NCBI GenBank assembly: GCA_028067895.1
Contig: JAPTUI010000647.1
Coordinates: forward strand, 1 to 8,342
DNA: 8,342 bases
Origin: Pseudomonadota bacterium
Lineage (GTDB): Bacteria > Pseudomonadota > Gammaproteobacteria > Steroidobacterales > Steroidobacteraceae
Reading direction: 5' to 3'
Made by a program: the position numbers and the translations under genes. This document shows, piece by piece, positions 1-6,024 of the stretch (position 1 is its first letter; each line of letters opens with the position of its first letter). The notes under the pieces were generated by a model. The model worked only from the letters and a program-made list of their open reading frames with translations, had not been told where the DNA came from and did no database searches.

Positions 1-1042
1 CACGGGCCCGCTCGATCAGTCCCTCGCGCGCCATCACTTCGAGGGTGGCGAGCCCGGCGGCACAGGCCACCGGATGGCCCGAGTACGTGTAGCCGTGAAA
101 CAGCTCGATCATCTGCTCCGGTCCGTGCATCAGCGCATCGTGGATGCTCTGCTCGGCGATCACACCACCTAAGGGCACCGCCCCGTTGGTGACCGCCTTG
201 GCGAACACGATCATGTCGGGTGTCACGCCGAGCCGCTGCGCGGCAAAGTTCGCACCCAGACGCCCGAAACCCGTGATCACCTCATCGAAGATCAAGAGGA
301 TGCCGTGGCGCGTACAGATCTCGCGCAGGCGTTCGAGGTACCCCACGGGCGGCACGATCACGCCGGTGGAGCCCTGCATCGGCTCGACGATCACCGCCGC
401 GATGGTCGAGGCATCGTGCAGCCCGATGAGCCGCTCGAGCGCATCGGCCAGGTGCTTGCCCCAGCCCGGTTGGCCGCGGCTGAAACGCATGTGCTCAGGA
501 TCGTACGTGTGCGGCAGGTGATCGACGAACGGCGCGGCCAGCGCTCCGAAGGTGCGGCGATTGACCGCAATACCGCCGGCCGAGATCCCGCCGATGCCGA
601 CGCCGTGATAGGCGCGCTCCCGCCCGATGATGCGCACGCGACGCGCATCGCCGCGGGCCTGGTGATAGGCGATGGCGATCTTCAACGCGCTGTCGACGGC
701 TTCGGAGCCAGAATTGGCGAAAAAGACCCGGTTCAGGCCCTCGGGTGCCCAGCGCGCGATGCGCGCGGCGAGTTCGAACGCCTTGGGGTGCCCGACCTGG
801 AAGGTCGGCGCGAAATCCAGTTCGCACAGCTGCTCGTGCACCGCCGTGGCGATCTCCGCTCGGCCGTGACCGAGCGGCGTGCACCACAGTCCCGACAGAC
901 AGTCGAACACGGTGCGTCCATCATGCAGCGTGAAATGGACCCCCTTGCCCGCCATCACCAGATGCGGGTGATGCTTGAAATGCCGGTTGGCGGTGAAGGG
1001 CATCCAGAAGGCGGACAGATCGGGCGTGGGTGCGGTGTTCAT
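1..1042 (-). CDS. omega-amino acid--pyruvate aminotransferase (class III, PLP-dependent), 3' end cut by window
   Basis: Reading the minus strand from the ATG at 1042 gives 347 codons running off the window edge. The product begins MNTAPTPDLSAFWMPFTANR and matches Pseudomonas omega-amino acid/beta-alanine:pyruvate aminotransferase almost block for block from memory: WMPFTANR, LSGLW, FANSGSEAVDSALKIA (the phosphate-binding region), RAYHGVGIGG, HDASTIAAVIVEP, LLIFDEVITGFGRLG (the Asp that contacts the PLP pyridine N) and FAKAVTNGAVPLGGV, whose Lys282 should be the Schiff-base lysine. HGYTYSGHPVACAAGLA follows. About 100 C-terminal residues lie outside the window. The enzyme would be cytosolic, moving an amino group from beta-alanine or other omega-amines to pyruvate to give alanine and an aldehyde or oxo-acid. 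No Shine-Dalgarno precedes this ATG; a TATAGT box 7 nt upstream suggests leaderless initiation. The family call is firm; the exact substrate is inferred. Confidence 0.93.
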   Translation of the reverse strand, partial: MNTAPTPDLSAFWMPFTANRHFKHHPHLVMAGKGVHFTLHDGRTVFDCLSGLWCTPLGHGRAEIATAVHEQLCELDFAPTFQVGHPKAFELAARIARWAPEGLNRVFFANSGSEAVDSALKIAIAYHQARGDARRVRIIGRERAYHGVGIGGISAGGIAVNRRTFGALAAPFVDHLPHTYDPEHMRFSRGQPGWGKHLADALERLIGLHDASTIAAVIVEPMQGSTGVIVPPVGYLERLREICTRHGILLIFDEVITGFGRLGANFAAQRLGVTPDMIVFAKAVTNGAVPLGGVIAEQSIHDALMHGPEQMIELFHGYTYSGHPVACAAGLATLEVMAREGLIERAR

Positions 1043-1049
1043 GGTCGCC

Positions 1050-1055
1050 ACTATA
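1050..1055 (-). promoter_or_regulatory. candidate -10 box (TATAGT) of the aminotransferase gene, leaderless spacing
   Basis: TATAGT on the minus strand matches the sigma-70 -10 consensus at 5 of 6 bases. It lies in a short A/T-rich patch inside very GC-rich DNA. Only 7 nt separate it from the ATG, so transcription would start at, or one base before, the start codon. No good -35 hexamer sits 16-18 nt upstream, and the TG two bases before the box is one base off an extended -10. Confidence 0.4.
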
Positions 1056-1107
1056 ACCAATGACCCCGCGGTGCGGACCCCCAGGGGGCGCGGCGCTCCC
1101 GCCGAGC

Positions 1108-1137
1108 TTGCGGCGCAGACCGCAGGCCCGATACAGT
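1108..1137 (+). promoter_or_regulatory. weak candidate sigma-70 promoter for the amidase gene
   Basis: TTGCGG (1108-1113) and TACAGT (1132-1137) are separated by 18 nt. Matches to consensus are 3/6 and 4/6. Transcription would begin near 1144, giving a leader of about 28 nt before the amidase ATG. The region is GC-rich and the match is modest. Confidence 0.3.
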
Positions 1138-1155
1138 GCCGCCTATCGTCATTCC

Positions 1156-1165
1156 GGGGGGGGGG
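1156..1165 (+). repeat. homopolymeric G10 tract in the amidase ribosome-binding region
   Basis: Ten consecutive G residues end 7 nt before the amidase ATG at 1173. The 3' end of the tract plus the following A (GGGGGGA) is the only Shine-Dalgarno-like sequence for this gene. The tract is outside the coding region, so a length change would alter ribosome-site spacing rather than reading frame. Tracts of this length are prone to slippage in replication and to miscounting in sequencing. Confidence 0.8.
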
Positions 1166-1172
1166 ATTCGGC

Positions 1173-2759
1173 ATGCGCGGACACGTTGCAATGAGCGTCG
1201 GGGCACTGTTCTGTCTGGCGTGTGCGCCGGCGCTGGCGGTCAATCTCAGCTGCACCTCGGCGGCGGCGCTCTCGGCGGATCTCGCCGCCCACCGCATCAC
1301 GGCCACGGCGCTCGTGCGTGACTATGAAGCGCGCATCGCGCGCATCAATCCGAAGATCCACGCGGTCATCGCGCTCAACCCACGGGCCATGGCCGAGGCG
1401 CGCGCCTCGGATGCGCGATGGGCCGCCGGCCACCCGCTCGGGCCCCTCGACGGACTGCCGATCCTGGTCAAGGACAACATCGGCATCGCCGGTCTGCCGA
1501 CCACCGCCGGCTCGCTCGCGCTGGCGCAAAACGTACGCCCCGTGAGTTCCACCGTGATCCAGAACCTGCGCCGCGCCGGAGTGGTCATCCTCGGGCGCGC
1601 CAACCTCTCGGAGTGGGCCAACATCCGCTCGGCCCACTCGACCAGCGGCTGGAGCGCGGTCGGCGGGCTCACGCGCAACCCCTACATGCTCGACCGCACG
1701 GCCTGCGGGTCGAGTTCCGGCTCGGCCGCCGCAGTTGCCGCCGGGCTCGCCGCGGCGGCCATCGGCACCGAAACCGACGGCTCGATCAGCTGCCCTTCCT
1801 CGATGAACGGCGTGGTGGGCCTGAAGCCGACCGTCGGGCTGGTCTCGCGCACGGGCATCGTACCGATCAGCCAGTCCCAGGACACCGCCGGACCGATCGC
1901 GCGTACCGTGCGCGACGCAGCGCTGCTGCTGACCGCGATGGCGGGCAGTGATCCGCAGGATCCGGCGACGGTGCACGCCGACGCGCACCGTACCAATTAC
2001 GCCGCGGACCTCAAGCCCGGGGCCCTGAAGGGCGTGCGGCTCGGCGTGGCCGAGTTCCTGCTGAAGAATTTCACGCCCAAGACGCTGAAAGTCTTCCGGC
2101 ACGCACTCGCGCTGCTCAAAGCCCAAGGCGCGGTGCTGGTGAAGGTCGATGACGAACACCTGGCGCCGCTCGCGAAGAACGAGAACCTGGTACTCATGAC
2201 CGAACTGAAGGCGGACATGAAGGCCTACCTCGCCGCCTCCCCGCCGGCGGTGCGCAGCCGCACCCTCGCGGACCTGATCACCTTCGACAAGACCCATGCC
2301 CGCCAGGAAATGCGCTGGTTCGGACAGAGCCTGTTCCTCGCCGCCGAGCGCACCAAGGGATTGAAGGATCCGGCCTACCTGCGCGCCCGCGCCACGAACC
2401 GGCGGCTCGCCGGACCGCAGGGCATCGAGCGGCTGCTCAAGGAGCATCACGTCGTCGCGTTGATCTCTCCGACGCAGGATCCGGCCTCGGTCATCGATCT
2501 GGTCAACGGCGATGCCGGCATCGGTGGCGGGGACAGCACGCTGCCGGCCATTGCCGGGTATCCCTACATTACGGTGCCGATGGGGCAGGTGCAGGGTCTG
2601 CCGGTGGGACTGTCGTTCATCGGGATGAAGTGGTCCGAAGCCCGACTGATCCGTCTGGCCTACGCGTTCGAGCACGTGGCGCGTGCCTTCCGCACGCCGA
2701 CGTACTCGCCGAACGTGCTGCATCGCAATCCGGTGGGGCAGCCCCTCTGCGGGGGCTGA
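1173..2759 (+). CDS. secreted amidase-signature enzyme, peptide amidase (Pam)-like
   Basis: A 528-aa protein of the amidase signature family, hydrolysing C-N amide bonds. Residues 1-22 form a signal peptide (hydrophobic VAMSVGALFCLACAPALA, likely cut after ALA22), so it should act in the periplasm or outside. The Ser-cisSer-Lys triad is complete: Lys100 in LPILVKDNIG, cis-Ser180 in ACGSSSGS and nucleophile Ser204 in GTETDGSISCPS. The stretch GVVGLKPTVGLVSRTGIVPI then SQSQDTAGPIARTV, and the C-terminal PYITVPMGQVQGLPVGLSFIG, closely resemble Stenotrophomonas maltophilia Pam, which removes the C-terminal amide of peptides. Pam-like specificity is inferred by resemblance. The ATG at 1173 is chosen because it gives an intact signal peptide with an N-terminal Arg and has a G-rich ribosome site; the ATG at 1191 would lose the positive charge. 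It is divergent from the aminotransferase. Confidence 0.9.
   Translation: MRGHVAMSVGALFCLACAPALAVNLSCTSAAALSADLAAHRITATALVRDYEARIARINPKIHAVIALNPRAMAEARASDARWAAGHPLGPLDGLPILVKDNIGIAGLPTTAGSLALAQNVRPVSSTVIQNLRRAGVVILGRANLSEWANIRSAHSTSGWSAVGGLTRNPYMLDRTACGSSSGSAAAVAAGLAAAAIGTETDGSISCPSSMNGVVGLKPTVGLVSRTGIVPISQSQDTAGPIARTVRDAALLLTAMAGSDPQDPATVHADAHRTNYAADLKPGALKGVRLGVAEFLLKNFTPKTLKVFRHALALLKAQGAVLVKVDDEHLAPLAKNENLVLMTELKADMKAYLAASPPAVRSRTLADLITFDKTHARQEMRWFGQSLFLAAERTKGLKDPAYLRARATNRRLAGPQGIERLLKEHHVVALISPTQDPASVIDLVNGDAGIGGGDSTLPAIAGYPYITVPMGQVQGLPVGLSFIGMKWSEARLIRLAYAFEHVARAFRTPTYSPNVLHRNPVGQPLCGG
2739..2758 (+). terminator. GC-rich hairpin across the amidase stop codon
   Basis: CAGCCCC (2739-2745) pairs with GGGGCTG (2752-2758) around a 6-nt loop, TCTGCG. 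It overlaps the last codons and the TGA. No T-run follows, so it is either a Rho-assisted or weak terminator or a 3'-end stabilising hairpin. Confidence 0.35.
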
Positions 2760-2782
2760 GCATCCGCGTCGAACGGGCCGGC

Positions 2783-2808
2783 GGCGGCACTGCGATCGCA
2801 GTGCCGCC
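2783..2808 (+). repeat. 26-bp perfect palindrome downstream of the amidase gene
   Basis: The arm GGCGGCACTGC pairs perfectly with GCAGTGCCGCC around GATC, and the centre GCGATCGC is itself palindromic. It starts 24 nt after the amidase stop codon. As RNA it would fold into an 11-bp stem with a tetraloop, a likely transcript end or anti-exonuclease hairpin, although no T-tract follows on either strand. It could also be a DNA-binding site or a single copy of a REP-like repeat, which one window cannot tell. Confidence 0.65.
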
Positions 2809-2883
2809 CGCAGGCATGGCCACGGACGGTGTTGGGTCTGCGCCTTGACCGTAGCCAATGACAGGTTCTCGACAGCCCCCCGC

Positions 2884-2893
2884 GGTCCGGACC
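2884..2893. promoter_or_regulatory. 10-bp palindrome, candidate operator next to the -35 box
   Basis: GGTCCGGACC is a perfect palindrome ending 3 nt before the TTGGCA -35 candidate. This position suits a regulator-binding site, but no regulator can be assigned from the sequence. Confidence 0.3.
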
Positions 2894-2896
2894 AAC

Positions 2897-2926
2897 TTGG
2901 CAACAGCGTCGGATTGGGAGTAGGGT
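2897..2926 (+). promoter_or_regulatory. candidate sigma-70 promoter of the ANTAR regulator gene
   Basis: TTGGCA (2897-2902, 5/6 to consensus) and TAGGGT (2921-2926, 3/6) are separated by 18 nt. The start site would fall near 2933, leaving a leader of about 14 nt that holds the GAGG ribosome site 6 nt before the ATG. The -35 is good and the -10 is poor, so an activator may be needed. Confidence 0.35.
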
Positions 2927-2946
2927 GAGGGCTGTCGAGGCCCACC

Positions 2947-3612
2947 ATGACAGACTCCAAGCAGTGGCGCATCGTTCTGGTCGGTGAGGACACATCTGTC
3001 CCGGCTCGTCTGCAGGAATTACTCGCTGCACGGTCACACCAGGCGCACGTGCTTCAGCGTCCGTCAGACCTGCCGGAGGCGACGGCCGCGCCACGGCCAG
3101 ACCTCATCATCTTCTGTGCCGGACCCGACGTCGAGTCAGCCCTGCGGTTCGCGGCAGAATCGCCCGAACGCCAGGAAATTCCGTTCCTCCTGATCACGCA
3201 ATGCTGGGACGAAAGGCTCATCCTGGCAGGTGCCCGCCACGGCGCCCTCGCGGTGTTCGCCAGCCGTTATGAGAACCTGCCGATGTGCATTCCGGCAATC
3301 TGCTCGGCAATCGATCGTCACGCAGCGATGCGCCAACTGCTCCACCGCACTGAACAACTCAAAGCCGCCCTGGAGCAGGCGCGCACGATCAGTGCAGCGA
3401 CCGGCGTCTTGATGGAGCGGTTGCGGCTTACGCGGCAACAGGCATTCGAAGTCCTCCGCAGCGCCGCCAGAACACGCCGCACGCGGCTCGGCGAGCTTGC
3501 GGGCGCGCTGCTGCTGACGCTCGAGTCGGTCAACACGCTGTACACCACGGCGGCCAGCCCGACCGGTCACGGAAAACGCGAAGCGGCGCACGGTACGGGA
3601 TTGGGAATTTAG
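2947..3612 (+). CDS. ANTAR-domain response regulator (AmiR/NasR-type transcription antiterminator)
   Basis: A 221-aa protein in two parts. Residues 7-122 look like a receiver domain (WRIVLVGED, RPDLIIFCAG with candidate phosphoacceptor Asp52, FLLIT with Thr84). The Lys normally found late in the domain is replaced (AVFASRYENL), so it may be a pseudo-receiver as in AmiR. A helical linker at about 123-145 probably forms a coiled coil. Residues 146-195 carry the ANTAR signature (ARTISAATGVLMERLRLT, then QQAFEVLRSAART, LGELAGALL). Such domains bind paired RNA hairpins in 5' leaders and let RNA polymerase pass a terminator. The ATG at 2947 has GAGG 6 nt upstream. The gene lies between an amidase gene and the c-di-GMP module, with no sensor kinase in the window. 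Targets are unknown; candidates are the leader at 3613-3754 or distant operons. The 25 C-terminal residues look unstructured. Confidence 0.88.
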   Translation: MTDSKQWRIVLVGEDTSVPARLQELLAARSHQAHVLQRPSDLPEATAAPRPDLIIFCAGPDVESALRFAAESPERQEIPFLLITQCWDERLILAGARHGALAVFASRYENLPMCIPAICSAIDRHAAMRQLLHRTEQLKAALEQARTISAATGVLMERLRLTRQQAFEVLRSAARTRRTRLGELAGALLLTLESVNTLYTTAASPTGHGKREAAHGTGLGI

Positions 3613-3754
3613 TATGATAAATATCAGTCGGCTCACCTAGTCCCCGTGTGCCTCGCGCGCCAGTCCTTCGCCGGCCGCGCTCGACCCGCCCGACCCCTGC
3701 GACCGGTTTCTCTCCGGGGCCCACGCTTCGCCCCTCACCCTGACTGAGGACCGT
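3613..3754 (+). promoter_or_regulatory. leader region of module A with AT-rich -10 candidate
   Basis: This gap follows the ANTAR stop codon directly. It opens with TATGAT (3613-3618, 5/6 to the -10 consensus) inside an A/T-rich island that also holds the inverted repeat TGATA-AA-TATCA (3615-3626), rare in this GC-rich DNA. No -35 is recognisable. The remainder is C-rich and can form short stems: GGGGC/GCCCC near 3716-3734, and CCGG/CCGG around TTTCTCT. I found no clear pair of ANTAR-type hexaloop hairpins and no T-tract terminator. Readthrough from the ANTAR gene is equally possible. Confidence 0.3.
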
Positions 3755-4144
3755 GTGGCAATTGCTGCCCGCGGTAACTGTGCCATCGTGGAAACCCAAC
3801 GGCTGCGTTCTGTTCAACATCCCAGACGCGTAGGCAGATTGCTCGATTCATTGCTCGACTCGGACCGCTTCATTCCCGAGCGCGCCAGCCGCATCGCCTC
3901 GGCGGCCGAGTTGCCGGCGCCGCTGCGCCGATTGAGCCGCCTGATCGACGGCGCGGACTCCGTCTGGCGCTCATGGAGCGATGGCCGGCGCATCTGGTTC
4001 TTCGAAGCCGTATTTTCCCTCGAGTTGTCCCGGGAGCGCGGCAAGCCGGTGATCCAGCTGCGCGAGTACGACGAAGTCGGAGATCTGTCTCGCTCGCGTC
4101 TGTTCGTGCAGACCGCCGAACACGGCTGGCAGGCGTGCGAGTGA
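3755..4144 (+). CDS. conserved protein of unknown function, small partner in c-di-GMP phosphodiesterase module A
   Basis: I recognise no family. The GTG at 3755 has GAGGA (3746-3750) just upstream and gives 129 aa. A second possible start is the GTG at 3788, giving VETQRLRSVQHP and 118 aa, exactly the length of the paralogue starting METQRLRTVQHP at 8141. The two copies align without gaps at about two thirds identity. The most conserved blocks are ETQRLR, SRLID..DSVWR, RIWFFEA.FSL.LSRERGKPVI, YDEVGD and EHGWQ. There is no signal peptide or membrane segment, so it should be cytosolic. Its stop overlaps the start of the EAL protein in a GTGA arrangement, implying translational coupling and probably a shared complex or pathway. 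The small size, the coupling and the WFFEA core would suit an adaptor or ligand-binding module; this is speculation. Confidence 0.8.
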   Translation: MAIAARGNCAIVETQRLRSVQHPRRVGRLLDSLLDSDRFIPERASRIASAAELPAPLRRLSRLIDGADSVWRSWSDGRRIWFFEAVFSLELSRERGKPVIQLREYDEVGDLSRSRLFVQTAEHGWQACE

Positions 4145-5976
4145 CCTCGCCTCGCCGTCGATCCGGGTACGCTCCGGAACTCCTCGCACTGCTCGCAACG
4201 CTCGCCAACGATACATGCCCGGTCGCATCGAGGTCGGATGCCGCGCCCGTGCCGCTCTCCTGCGATTGCATGCGCACAAGCCTGCACCATCTGGCACGTT
4301 CGGCACGCGCTGCCGGTCTTCTGACGTACGCCTCCGTCGTCCTTCGTGTCGCGGAACGGCTGGAGCCTGTCCTACGCACCGAGGGGCCGTCCGATCTGCA
4401 ATTCGCTTATCTGCGCCGCTGGGTCCGGCTGTCCCGACGCTATCTCAGCGCGCATGAAGACCTGCAGCACGCTGCCGCATTGGTGGACATGCTCGGCGGT
4501 GGAGCGATGCCCACCATCGGTGCGGACGAACGGGTCGAGCTGTTGCGCGGCCTGCTAAGGGAACCCGCACACGCCGCGGCAGGTGCATCGAACAGATCGA
4601 CTCCGCCCTCCGGCATCCCGGACCCGGATGCACCGGCTGCGCCGGCTTACCCGCAGGAACGGGTCCAGAATGCAGGGTACGCGGTGGCCCCGGCCGGATT
4701 TGGCCCTGCAGTGGACCGCAAGACGCTCGAGCTGCGCATTGAGGCGACGCGCCGCCCCGCGGCACACCAGAGGCTGGCCGTCCTGTCCATCGAGCTGCAG
4801 GGCCTCGAGCACATCATCGACAGTCTCGGCCGCGACTTCGGCGATGCTCTGCTCGCGCAGGTGGCCCGATCGCTGGCACGCGGCAGCATCTGCGACGGCT
4901 GGGTCGAGCGCTGCGCCGAGCAACGGTTCGTCCTCGTGATACCCAATCGTCCGGCCGCAGACGTCGCCCAGGAAGCGGCTCGGCTCATCGAAATGATCGG
5001 CCGCTGCCACCACGTCAACGGTCAGCCGCTGGCTGTGACCGCTCGCATCGGCATCGCGATGTCTCCCGAACACGGGACTGACGGCGGCGAACTGCTCTGC
5101 CATGCGGAGACCGCCATGCACCACGCCCAGGCAGGCATCCACCCTCCACTGCAGTTCTATTCGGCCCACATGCGGGACGCGGCGTTGCGGCGAGTCAGTC
5201 TCGAGGCCCAGTTGCGTGAAGCAATCGATGCGGGACGCTTCGAGCTGCATTACCAGCCGAAGATCGCGGTCCGCACGGGCAGACTGTGCGGCGTCGAGGC
5301 ACTGCTGCGCTGGCGGTGCGCCGAGCGCGGCCTCGTCCAGCCGTCGGAGTTCATCCCCATCGCGGAGCAGACCGGTCTGATCATGCCGCTCGGGGATTGG
5401 GTCATCGATGCCGCCTGCCGGCAGCTGCAAGACTGGCATGAGCATCGCGGACCGAAGGTGCCGGTGGCGATCAACCTCTCGCCGACGCAGCTGCATTCAC
5501 CTTGCACGGTCGAGCGGATCGTGCACGCGCTCGAGCGACACGCGCTACCGGCACAGCTGCTCGAGTGCGAGATCACGGAGACGGCACTGATGGAGGATCA
5601 CGGTGCGGCCTTCGATCATCTCTCGGAGCTCGCACGGCGTGGCGTGCGCCTGGCCCTCGATGATTTCGGCACCGGGTATTCGAATCTCGCCCAGCTCGGG
5701 CGACTGTCCCTGAGCGCGATCAAGCTCGACCGGTCGCTGATTTCGCGTCTTCCAGCATACCCGCGCGATGCGACCATTCTCGCAGCCATCGTCGACATCG
5801 GTCACGTGCTCGGCTCACGCGTAGTGGCCGAAGGCGTCGAGACCTCCGAGCAGTTTCATGCGATCGGCACGGCCGGCTGCGATGAATGCCAGGGGTTCCT
5901 CGTGGCGCGGCCAATGGGGGCGACTCAGTTCGCGCACTGGGCGCACCGCGCGGCGGCACCCGGCAAGGCGGCCTGA
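4141..5976 (+). CDS. cyclic-di-GMP phosphodiesterase with HPt-like N-terminus, degenerate GGDEF and intact EAL domain (copy A)
   Basis: A 611-aa cytosolic protein from the GTG at 4141, which overlaps the upstream stop (GTGA) and has AGG 7 nt before it. Residues 45-140 are helical; LHHLARSARAAGL with His49 resembles the HPt motif H-x-L-K-G-S-A-x-x-x-G, although the usual Lys-Gly is Ala-Arg. A linker rich in Pro and Ala (about 141-185) follows. Residues 190-340 are a GGDEF fold whose signature is lost (RCAEQRF at the GGDEF position, no DxLTGLxNR), so no cyclase activity is expected. Residues 345-600 are an EAL domain with every key residue: Glu386 (VEALLRW), Asn445 (INLS), Glu477 (ECEITET), Asp507/508 (LDDFGTGYS), Lys528, Glu564 (VAEGVE) and Gln584 (ECQGF). 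It should hydrolyse c-di-GMP to pGpG. An extension of the open frame upstream to 3973 would run deep into the preceding gene and is rejected. Confidence 0.92.
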   Translation: MTSPRRRSGYAPELLALLATLANDTCPVASRSDAAPVPLSCDCMRTSLHHLARSARAAGLLTYASVVLRVAERLEPVLRTEGPSDLQFAYLRRWVRLSRRYLSAHEDLQHAAALVDMLGGGAMPTIGADERVELLRGLLREPAHAAAGASNRSTPPSGIPDPDAPAAPAYPQERVQNAGYAVAPAGFGPAVDRKTLELRIEATRRPAAHQRLAVLSIELQGLEHIIDSLGRDFGDALLAQVARSLARGSICDGWVERCAEQRFVLVIPNRPAADVAQEAARLIEMIGRCHHVNGQPLAVTARIGIAMSPEHGTDGGELLCHAETAMHHAQAGIHPPLQFYSAHMRDAALRRVSLEAQLREAIDAGRFELHYQPKIAVRTGRLCGVEALLRWRCAERGLVQPSEFIPIAEQTGLIMPLGDWVIDAACRQLQDWHEHRGPKVPVAINLSPTQLHSPCTVERIVHALERHALPAQLLECEITETALMEDHGAAFDHLSELARRGVRLALDDFGTGYSNLAQLGRLSLSAIKLDRSLISRLPAYPRDATILAAIVDIGHVLGSRVVAEGVETSEQFHAIGTAGCDECQGFLVARPMGATQFAHWAHRAAAPGKAA

Positions 5977-5977
5977 G

Positions 5978-6000
5978 CGTCGCGCGCCCGCGGCGCGACG
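5978..6000. terminator. hairpin between the convergent phosphodiesterase genes
   Basis: CGTCGCGC (5978-5985) pairs with GCGCGACG (5993-6000) around a 7-nt loop. It fills the 48-nt gap between the two convergent stop codons and is symmetric, so it could end transcription from both sides. There is no T-run on either strand, so termination would rely on Rho or on the stem alone. Confidence 0.45.
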
Positions 6001-6024
6001 AACGGGCGGTGTCGGGGGATGCCG

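Larger units (their letters stand above)
2868..2939 (+). promoter_or_regulatory. 11-bp inverted repeat flanking the ANTAR gene promoter and covering its Shine-Dalgarno
   Basis: CTCGACAGCCC (2868-2878) is the exact reverse complement of GGGCTGTCGAG (2929-2939), with 50 nt between them. The second arm overlaps the GAGG Shine-Dalgarno (2937-2940) of the gene starting at 2947. On a transcript entering from upstream the arms can pair and hide the ribosome site. A transcript starting at the internal promoter would lack the left arm. It could instead be a pair of operator half-sites. Confidence 0.5.

Noticed and set aside
305..1063. 252-codon plus-strand open frame opposite the aminotransferase
   Set aside because: The minus strand encodes a continuous, well-conserved aminotransferase; the plus frame has no recognisable content.
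1185..1241. Lipoprotein signal on the amidase
   Set aside because: The cysteines in the signal peptide are not preceded by a proper lipobox (CLAC has Cys at -3). The ALA cleavage site for ordinary export fits better.
1149..2993. 614-codon open frame on the minus strand opposite the amidase gene
   Set aside because: It is antisense to a gene with clear motifs. Its translation is Arg/Gly-rich with no recognisable domain, as expected from GC-rich DNA with few stops.
3613..3787. ANTAR-type tandem hexaloop hairpins in the module A leader
   Set aside because: By eye I found short GC stems but no pair with the expected 6-nt loops (A at loop position 1, G at position 4), so no binding site is claimed.
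3973..4140. N-terminal extension of the EAL protein A to an upstream ATG
   Set aside because: It would overlap the small gene by more than 160 nt, is Arg-rich, and has no counterpart in copy B. The GTG at 4141 fits the overlap pattern.
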